DNA of 64,000 nt from Aristolochia californica (Eukaryota > Streptophyta > Magnoliopsida > Piperales > Aristolochiaceae). Position numbers and translations under genes: made by a program. The DNA lies in the NCBI GenBank assembly GCA_029961685.1, contig JARWKL010000005.1, positions 6,374,904 to 6,438,903 on the forward strand, in the 5' to 3' direction. Positions 56,385 to 64,000 of this stretch are shown here, one piece after another. A model generated the notes under the pieces. That model was not told the DNA's origin, ran no database searches, and worked only from the letters and a program-made list of their open reading frames with translations. Positions within the stretch are counted from its first letter, which is position 1. Every line of letters starts with the position of its first letter.

Positions 56385-56720
56385 AAATCTATATTAAATT
56401 TCTGGGGAAAATAAATATTTCACTAACTTGTTGTAATTTGAGTACAAGTCTCTATTTATAATAGAAAAAACAAGCAGAATCCAGTTACAATTAAAATACT
56501 CTTATGCCAGTTTTACTCAAAATTAAACACTAAAAAATAAATCTTAAAATAATTGAACAACAGAACATAAATAGAAGATTAACATAACTAAAACACTTTT
56601 AACTGAGACTCTCCTGTGAGATTTCTGTAAGACTCTATATTAATTCTGGTTGTGAGACTTCTTACTGTGAGAGTTATGTAAGACTCTTCTATATCTGCTC
56701 TCAACATTCTGATATGTTTA
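56385..56720 (-). repeat. Degenerate LTR-like repeat (family B, copy 2)
   Basis: Same orientation and landmarks as 181-470: CTATTTATAATAGA, CA(G/A)TTACAATTAAA, AATAGAAGATTAACAT, CTAAAACAC.TTTAA and GTAAGACT words. Minus-strand TATAAATAGAGAC looks like an LTR promoter and start. Confidence 0.5.
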
Positions 56721-58786
56721 ACTGACCCATTTCCCTTGAGAAATGGTTTTTATAACATTGTTTTAAACCATTCGTATGTACTAAATCAATACTTTTTCTT
56801 TTACTCTTTACGTAATGGATTTTGAAGAATGATAAAGTCTTGAGGCACGGCCACCATTGTTAAACCCGTAAGAAAATTCTTGAGTTCTAGTGAAGGTGGA
56901 TTCTGTTTTACCTTAATGTTTGTTTGTCACCACAACCTAACCGTTTAAACATACACCTAACACAAATCCGATACCTCTCCAAATAAAACGCTTTTTTTTT
57001 TAATCTGAAAAACTGCATCAAACGTTTGGTTTTTTTCCCAGAAAACATTTTTAACCAGTGCCGGAAGCAGTAATGGTTGGGTTGGGGGCAGGATGTTAAT
57101 TAAACCAGGTGAATGAAGTTGTTAAAAGCATGGGAAATGTTGAAGAGACACCATCATGATCGTCCTTGTTATCCTTTCTTTCTTCATTTTTCATGCAAGA
57201 CCACTATTATTGATATGTAAGGCTAGAAAGCTGTAATATTCTCACCTTAATATGTAGCGGAACGAAGTGAGTGCGATAGTCCTTCGTATTCTCCTGACAG
57301 AACTGGAATCTGCCTGACGTCAACTCTCGGTGCTGGCTTCGAACGCTTGTCTGAGAGATGGAAGAGAAAGAGAGAGAGAGGAAACGAGGGTGACGCATAT
57401 CCTGAGATCCATTGACGCACCTGCAGCTGTTTTTTCCATGAGAGAGAAAAGCCGACTGGAACTAGATGGCCGTTTGGCTGGAATTGACGGCGTATCCGTT
57501 TGAGAAAATGGAGAAGAAGGTGACATTGTGTTAATGGATCACAAAAGTGGCATTTCTATCAATTACTTTCCTTCTCTCCCTCGTTCATTCATTGCTGCTT
57601 CTCTTTATCTTTTCTTGCTGATTGATGATGACTCCCAGCTCCTCTTGTTCTGCACTCATTGCTAGCTTGTTTTTCGGTGGATTTGTACGTGAAGATTTCG
57701 TCCTCCAATTACAACCCAGGGCCCTACCCTATTTTCAACATTTTCTCTTTTATGCTCTTTTGGTTGCATCTCATGTCGAGGACTTGGCTGTATCGGATTC
57801 TGGTGCCCTTCCACCTCCTCTCTTCCTGGGCTCTACCGTCCACGTGAATGCCACATGCCTGCGATTCCCGGTACTTGCACCACTTCAGTACTGCAATAGG
57901 AGGCCATCACCGATCCTTTCCAGTTCAATCTGTTCTCATCCAACCCTAACATTCAAACTCCTCTGATGATAACATGAGAAGACTCCAATGTGCATTCATT
58001 TTTTTAATGGCTTATATTTTTTGTAGTTCTTGTTTGCTAATCCATACCCTAATCCTCAAATTAGCAACCCAGATAGCTCCTTCTAATCAGGGAAACATAA
58101 TGGGACATGTCTTCAAATATGACTAAGTTCCATTGTTTTATTTATATGTAATTAGAAGAGACCATCCCTAATGCTAATCCATGGGCTAACAAATATGAAA
58201 TCCTTTTTTTCAGGCTTCAATCTTCAAGTTTAATAGGTTGGTCGATTCAGCTTGAGAGATGGAAAGTTGCGAGGGCAGCAGAAAGGAGTGATTAATGCTA
58301 GGACGAACTCCAAGAACCATGTTAAGAGCAATGAGTTAGACAGTATTTATTGGAAGTAGAATCCATTCACTGAAGCTCCCAACCCCCAGTGGACATGAAA
58401 ATCCACTGATCGAAAAGCTATTCACAGAGACCATGTAGTTTCTCCAAGTCCTGTGAGACAGACCATAATATGTGGTGGCAGGTGACAAATTGGAGGGGTC
58501 CAGATTCGACAATCTCATTGGCAACCTGCCGCAGAAGTGAAAAATCTCAAAACAAATCCAGAAACCGGACTAAGGCAATAATCATCAAGCATGATAACGG
58601 GGAAACAACCAATGACCCTAGAAAAAGACAAATATGGAAGGTGCCATTCTACTTCAATCAGCCTGGTTGGAGATGGTACAATAACTCATGGTAGGCACAC
58701 CATGGATTTCTATTCACTATCCTCTTCTAAATAATTTGTTTCCTGCTTCCCCATTGGTATAATGGGCACAAGGTTTTTCGGGGTGT
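56721..58786. other. Unassigned low-repeat DNA
   Basis: No recognised gene. Open frames at 57622-57966 (plus) and 57526-57320 (minus) lack family motifs. I see no transposon structure until the duplication at 58787. Confidence 0.4.
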
Positions 58787-58795
58787 TAAATAAAT

Positions 58796-60552
58796 GGGAA
58801 TTTTACCAAAATACTAGTTTGAAACAACTTATTTATGAAAATAACGAAGATCTAAACTTATTAGCAAAACTACCGAATTTTGACCGGTCTACTGTATATG
58901 TGGACAGTCAGTCATCAGAGCGATACTGTAGATGAACACAGAGGCTGCCACGTCATTATTATTGACACGTCATCTGCCATGTTATTACATGATAAAATTT
59001 TGAATAAATTTAAAAAAAATTAAAAAATCAAATACACTTTTTATTACCTTATATCTAAAATAAAAAATTATTAAAATTTTTAATAAACAATTAAAAAATA
59101 ACTTTTACCTAATTAACACCATTTAATATCTATTAAAATATTTATTAATTAAAAAATTATCGTTACACTTTTTATTACTTAATATTTTAAAAAATAAAAT
59201 AAAATAAGTAAAATAATTATATTTAAAATATTTATAAAGAAAAAAATCTTACTCTTAAGTCTTACCCACATATTATTGATTTAAAATATTTATAAATTAA
59301 AAAATATTCAAAAAGTTATTTTAGAGTTTAAAAATACAAAATAGCAAACTACAAAATAGAAGATTGTAGAATTTAAAACTCCACACAGCATCCTAAATCG
59401 AAAACCAGATGCCTTCTTCTTTCTCCAGCTACCCATTTTGCTTACATACACACGCATTTTATTAAGCAAAACTCCCATTTTGCAATCGAAAAAATACAAG
59501 AACTAAAAACGAGGTAAATCTTGTTAAAAAGACAAAATTTAAAACCTCGTCATTTGGAAAGAAAATCTAAAAGACTTAAACAGAGTTTCACAATAAGCTG
59601 AGATTGAAAAAATAAGAAACTAAGTACATTTAGGTTTCTTGGAATTCCGCTTCGCAGAAGAAGCATCTACAATTCCCTCGCGTGCGCAACTCGTAGCTGC
59701 CTTTAGAGTCATCTTCAAAATGCAAGGGGAGACGACGACTGAACGGGAATTAAGAGATTTTCCTCACATCCGCATTCTAGTTTTCTCCACTTGCATTTTC
59801 CTTTTCGCGTCACCGCTCACTCTGGTTCGGTTTCTTTTCCCCGTTCTGATCTTCGACAGAATCGGTGGTGGAGCGAAAGGGTAGTTCGCGTGCGCAGTAG
59901 CTGTAGAAGAGGAACTATTTTCGTCCCAGAAACTACCTCTCATCAAATGGGCTATTTCTTCATTTTTAAATTGTATTTTTAAACTCTAAAATAACTTTTT
60001 GTATATTTTTTTTATTTATAAATATTTTAAATCGATAATATGTCGGTAAGACTTAAGAGTAAGATTTTTTTTCTTTATAAATATTTTAAATCTAATTATT
60101 TTACTTATTTTATTTTATTTTTAAAATATAAAGTAATAAAAAGTGTAACGATATTTTTTTAATGAATAAATATTTGAATTGATATTAAATGGTGTTAAAT
60201 AAGTAAGATTTTTTTTTAATTCTTTATTAAAATTTTTAATAATTTTTTATTTTAGATATAAGGTAATAAAAAATGTATTTGATTTTTAATTTTTTTTAAA
60301 TTTATTCAAAATTTTATCATGTAATGATGTGGCAGATGACGTGTCAATAATAATGATGTGGCAATCTCTGTGTTCATCTACAGTATCGCTCTGATGACGG
60401 GGAGACGCGTAAGCAGTCAAAGTTTACGTGTCACCTTTGACTGTCCACATATACGGTGGACCGGTCAAAGTTTGGTAGTTTTGCAAATAAGCTGAGATCT
60501 TTGTTATTTTCATAAATAAGTTGTTTCAAACTGGTATTTTGGTAAAATTCCC
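58796..60552. mobile_element. Mutator-like element with long terminal inverted repeats
   Basis: Left TIR 58796-59339 and right TIR 59971-60552 are inverse copies starting GGGAATTTTACCAAAATAC. TAAATAAAT occurs exactly outside each end (58787-58795 and 60553-60561), the 9-base target duplication characteristic of Mutator elements. The right arm carries about 40 extra bases near 60397-60440. No transposase is encoded, so movement would need an enzyme supplied from elsewhere. The TIRs are very AT-rich inside and GC-richer at the outer 170 bases. Confidence 0.92.
59340..59970. other. Core of the Mutator-like element, possible captured sequence
   Basis: The 631-base core between the TIRs includes 59640-59945, clearly GC-richer than the arms (CGCGTGCGCAACTCG, GGAGACGACGACTG). 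It has an 81-codon plus frame (59639-59884) with a hydrophobic middle. No family is recognised. This is what a captured host-gene piece in a Pack-MULE would look like, but its source is not visible here. Confidence 0.5.
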
Positions 60553-60561
60553 TAAATAAAT

Positions 60562-61379
60562 CTACTACAATTTTTGTAACCTTACTTCCTGCCCACTGTT
60601 TTATAGGGGGATTAATTTCCACTGATCCAATCTAGACGACATCTTAATTAGATCCCCGAAACCTGAAAGTTTTAACGAAATGGGTTTTTGGACTAGTTTC
60701 TCATTTGCCCAAGAGAAAAAACCAGTTTCCTTTTTAGTCGACTAGGATTTTTTTGCACTTTCCAATATGCCCATGTAAGATATAAATATTCTTTCAAAAT
60801 CAAGAATCTCTCATTTGCAAAAGGAGAGATCTATCTTATTAGGCTCAACAATGCTTTTGAAGGCAAAATATTGGAAATACTTAACTCTTTGAAGCTGTGT
60901 TTGGAAATGTTCCCTCCAATTGGGCTTTCCCTCACAAGTGTCGCTTACCTTCCTTGGAGCCTTCACCTTGGTCCTATCCATTGTCACTTGATTCGATTTT
61001 GAGAGAAAAGTGTGAAAATGAGGCTTTTGGCCTTGGATTTGGAGAGAGATTTCTCAAAAACGAAAGTTTGGGTCATTGGAGCTTTGGAAATTCGTTGGAA
61101 GGGTTTGGGAATGATTTGCAATGAAGACATAGGTTTAAAATTTTGATTTTGATTCTTCATATTCTCTATTTGTGTTGTGAATGATCGATCAACCAATTGA
61201 CATTGATCGATCAGTGACCTGGGTAGAGTGACAGAAATGTAATCTTTTGATTTTCACTTCACTCTTTTGGCACTACAATAATGGGTTGTGTTCATTAAGC
61301 TCAAAATTTTCAGCCTACGTGCATCAAGGTGGGTTTCTCATGCTTAGTTCTCTTCAAAGCTTAGAGAAACGGTCAAATC
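60562..61379. other. Unassigned, with a family C-like GATCGATC patch
   Basis: 61179-61215 has ATGATCGATCAACCAATTGA and TTGATCGATCAGTG, like the family C LTRs. An open frame at 60897-61124 has no motif. It may be a diverged 3' LTR or untranslated tail of the adjoining minus-strand Sirevirus-like fragment. Confidence 0.35.
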
Positions 61380-62548
61380 CTAATGATTTTGTAAAGTTAT
61401 TACCTAATTGATTTTCTGTGGGGACAAATTCAATCATAATAACCTTGGTTTGAACCAACTCTTTCATAAGAAATGTCTAATTTCTATATGTTTTGATCGA
61501 GAGTGGTGAAACGGGTTCTTACTTAAATTTATGGCGCTCATGTTGTCACAATTGACTAAAATTTTCTTTTGCTCTAAGCCATAGTCATCTAGTTATTGTT
61601 TCATCCAAAGAAGTTAAGCACAACAACTTCCACATGCTATGTATTCAGTTTTAGTAGTGAATAGTGCAACCAAATATTGTTTCTTGGAGACCAAGAAACA
61701 AACATATTTCCAAGTAATTGGCTTCTACAACTAGTTCTCTTTCTATCAATTTTGCAACTGGAAAAATCAACATCCGAGTAATCGACTAAATCAATGGTTG
61801 AAGAGTTTGAGTACCAAAAACCTAAGTTAAGTGTCCCAAGTAGATAATGGAAAATTATTTTCACTGCCACTAAGTGAGATTCTCTAGGATCGGATTGATA
61901 TCTAGCACATAAGCATACCAAGAACATTATGTCTGGTCTACTGGCTAAAAGGTATATTAGACATCCTATCATGCTTCTATAGAGGTTTTTTATCTATGGC
62001 CCTACTGGAATTGTCAGAGTCAAGTTTCAAGGATGAACTCATGGGTGTGCTAATTGACTTAAGATTTTTTATATCGAACCACTTAAGCAATCTTTTAGTG
62101 TACTTCGACTGATTTATGATGAATGTGCCATTTTCGATTTGTGTTACTTGAAGTCCAAGGAAGAATGTGAATTCACCCGTTAAACTCATTTCAAACTCAT
62201 TCTTCCTTACACAAAAAAAATTCTTGACATTGAGAGGAGTTTGTAGAACCAAATATGATATCATCCACATAAAATTGAATGATAATCAAATCTTGATAAT
62301 GGTTCTTTGTAAATAGTGTCTTATTTACACTTCCTCTCTTATAGCCATTCTTTTCTAAAAATTCGCTTAATCTTTCATCCCATGCTCTAGGAGTTTGCTT
62401 CAACCCATATTAAGCTTTATGTAATTTGTATACATGGTCAAGCTTGCTCATATCTTCAAAACCTTAGGGTTGTTCAACATATATTTCTTCTTGAAGGTAT
62501 CCATTTAAAAATGCATTTTTTACATCCATTTGGTACAACTCAAATGTG
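61380..62548 (-). pseudogene. Sirevirus-like RT and RNase H fragment (minus)
   Basis: From 62548 down: FELYQMDVKNAFLNGYLQEE and IYVEQP, stop, GFEDMSKLDHVYKLHKA, GLKQTPRAWDERLSEFLE and FYVDDIIFGSTNSSQCQEF with the catalytic YVDD kept. Then EFTFFLGLQVTQIENGTF, YTKRLLKWFDIKN, STPMSSSLKLD, MIGCLIYLLASRPDIMF and VAVKIIFHYLLGTLNLGFWY. RNase H reads DYSDVDFSSCKIDRKRTS, a broken frame, then WMKQ.LDDYGL, CDNMSAINLSKNP and HSRSKHIEIRH near 61560-61460. Wording such as IIFGSTN and LLGTLNLGFWYS fits the Sirevirus group. Stops and shifts disable it. Confidence 0.85.
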
Positions 62549-62559
62549 TCTCCCCCCCT

Positions 62560-63422
62560 TCTCCAAATTGTTTCCTGATTCAGTTGCCTTCCCATTGGCA
62601 CATAAGGTATTTGGATGCACATCTTTTATTCATCACTTGGAGCCTCCCCAAGGTAAATTCCTTCCCCAACCAATTAAATGCATTTTCTTGGGGTATTCCA
62701 AAGATAAAAAAAGGCTATGTATGTTACTATTCCTTTTATCTCAGCTGATGCTTCCCTTTTTTAAGCATCAACCCTATTTTTCTACTAGCTCTCCTCCTCT
62801 TTTCTCATCATCTACAACAATGCCAAAGCCACTTATTTTGGTGGATTATGATTTTCAAAACTATGGACCAGCATTTTGAAGACTCTCTCTCTATACCCAT
62901 TGATCAGTCACCTTTGAAGTTTTTAGATGATCCCGAGATATGTTCTCCACTTTCATCTCCATAGGCTTATTGATCTTGACAAAGAGCCCCACTCCACTAT
63001 TGTTAGACCTCCATCCACTTCAAACTCTATCTCTCATTATGTTTCCACTCACCATTTGTCTCTGAGTTGGGTTTCTTTTTTATATGTGGTGTCTTCTTCC
63101 ACCATTCCTACCTGCTATGAGGAGGCTTTCACTGATCTAAGATGGAAATCTGCAATGGATGGTAGAGATTAAGGTTGTGTACCACAATTTCACTTGGCAT
63201 TTGGCCACTCTTTTGTGAGAAAAAAAGGTAGTCATGTGCAAATAAGTCTTCTCCCTAACGTATAATCCATATGGTTTTGTTGGTAGATACAAGGTTTGAT
63301 TGGTTGCTAAAGGTTAAACTTAGTTATACAGTCTTTATTATGATGAAACCTTTTCCTCCTGAAGCCAAAATGAACTCGGTCACAATTCTCATTTCTCTAA
63401 CAACCAATTTTAAAAGGGAGTT
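62560..63422 (+). pseudogene. Copia integrase tail and RT start (plus)
   Basis: HKVFGCTSFIHHLEPPQGK and LPQPIKCIFLGYSKDKK are the post-integrase motif, followed by a variable Ser/Pro-rich linker, SISHYVSTHHLS and EEAFTDLRWKSAMDGRD, the RT N terminus. Decayed RT (YNPYGFVGRYK, VAKG, YYDETFS) runs to SLTTNFKRE at 63420, where a TRIM is inserted. RT resumes at 63821. Numerous stops are present. Confidence 0.8.
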
Positions 63423-63815
63423 TGTTAAGCACCTAGCCAACACTACCCAAAAAACCGGCCTAGTAGGTAGCGGAAAAGCCAAGTGCTTAACCCAGAACCA
63501 TAACATCACATCCCACCTTCATGAGCTGATGACCACGACGACCCACTCTAGCAACGGCCCACTCTAGCGATGGCCCGCTCTAGCAACGGCCCACTCTAGG
63601 ACACCACTAGGTTGCCCCCTCCGCGCTGTAGCCCCTTCTGCTAGGTCGCCCCCTCCGCTAGGTTGCCCCTTTCGCTACGTCGCCCCTTCCAAGATTCGAA
63701 CTCGCGACATGGCTGACCGCTTTGATACCAAATTTTAAGCACCTAGCCAATACCACCCAAAAGACCCGGCCTAGTAGGTAGCGGAAAGTCATGTACTTAA
63801 CCCAGGACCATAACA
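63423..63815 (-). mobile_element. Complete TRIM (miniature LTR retrotransposon)
   Basis: Two 83-base direct terminal repeats, 63423-63505 and 63733-63815, share CCTAGCCAA(C/T)AC(T/C)ACCCAAAA, GGCCTAGTAGGTAGCGGAAA and ACTTAACCCAG.ACCATAACA. On the minus strand the LTR runs TGTTATGG…GCTTAACA. TGGTATCAAAGC at 63730-63719 is the PBS (one change from TGGTATCAGAGC), and AAGGTGGGATGTGA is a polypurine tract before the 3' LTR. GAGTT flanks both ends (63418-63422 and 63816-63820). The interior has no coding capacity. Confidence 0.93.
63542..63600. repeat. 16-bp tandem repeat inside the TRIM
   Basis: Units of CCCACTCTAGCAACGG, CCCACTCTAGCGATGG and CCCGCTCTAGCAACGG, then a partial fourth. A looser repeat of GGTCGCCCC(C/T)TCCGCTA words follows to about 63690. 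Confidence 0.85.
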
Positions 63816-63820
63816 GAGTT

Positions 63821-64000
63821 ACATCAGTTAGGTATGAAGAATGTTTTCTTGAATGGTATACTCTTTGAGAAAGAGATCTGAATGCTTGGTTGCAAGCCTG
63901 CGGACACACCTATGGAACCTAATGCTAAGTTGTGTGTAGGAACTGGTAGTGTTGTTGATATTTTTCGATTTCAATGGTTAGTTGGGAAGTTGATATATCT
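63821..64000 (+). pseudogene. Copia RT continued, right of the TRIM
   Basis: LHQLGMKNVFLNGILFEKEI (intact form HQLDVKNAFLNG) rejoins NFKRE left of the TRIM. It then jumps directly to MLGCKPADTPMEPNAKLCVGTG and WLVGKLIY, so the RT palm with YVDD and the following linker, several hundred bases, are deleted. It runs off the window end. Confidence 0.85.

Noticed and set aside
59639..59884. 81-codon frame in the Mutator-like core as a host gene
   Set aside because: No family motif. It is kept only as possible captured sequence.
61272..61290. CACTACAATAATGGG as a CACTA transposon end
   Set aside because: No subterminal repeats, no partner end and no 3-base duplication.
63427..63815. CRISPR-like or tandem repeat array
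   Set aside because: The two 83-base repeats with PBS, polypurine tract and target duplication are explained fully as TRIM LTRs, and the organism is a plant.

Overview
This is nuclear DNA of a flowering plant. The evidence is a single-intron thaumatin-like protein gene, a DVL/ROTUNDIFOLIA small-polypeptide gene, a MIR172 precursor, and a dense load of Ty1/copia retrotransposons whose primer-binding sites match plant initiator Met-tRNA (TGGTATCAGAGC type). Repeat content is high and nested. I cannot name the species from sequence alone.

Layout. 0-7.6 kb: old copia pieces, mostly minus strand, including two consecutive LTR plus gag-only units whose LTRs are full of GATCGATCAATC motifs. 7.6-10.5 kb: a pair of short repeats, then the thaumatin-like gene (minus, exons 9250-9187 and 9095-8410). 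10.5-16.7 kb: LTR and gag fragments of at least three copia families. 17.1-19.9 kb: low-repeat, GC-richer DNA with the DVL gene (minus, 19150-18929). 20.5-25.7 kb: a structurally complete but mutated copia element (LTRs, PBS, PPT, 5-bp target duplication) inserted inside an exon of a decayed replication factor C subunit gene, whose remains resume at 25653. 28.7-35.1 kb: another copia element with diverged target duplication, holding a CACTA-type transposon end and part of a second copia element with its own 3' LTR. 36.5-37 kb: a MITE. 37.5-50.3 kb: minus-strand copia elements; one has a complete plus-strand Tnt1-like element (40676-45864) inserted into its gag. 50.6 kb: a compound microsatellite. 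50.8-58.8 kb: low-repeat DNA with the MIR172 hairpin (52.5 kb). 58796-60552: a Mutator-like element with roughly 550-bp terminal inverted repeats, a 9-bp target duplication and a GC-richer core. 60.8-64 kb: two opposed copia fragments, one interrupted by a complete 393-bp TRIM with a 5-bp target duplication.

The host genes with credible function are the thaumatin-like gene, the DVL gene and MIR172. They are independent loci with no operon-like linkage. Everything else that codes is transposon-derived or a pseudogene, and none of the copia elements has an intact polyprotein. All assignments come from reading motifs by eye; homology searches were not possible, so boundaries marked approximate are approximate.
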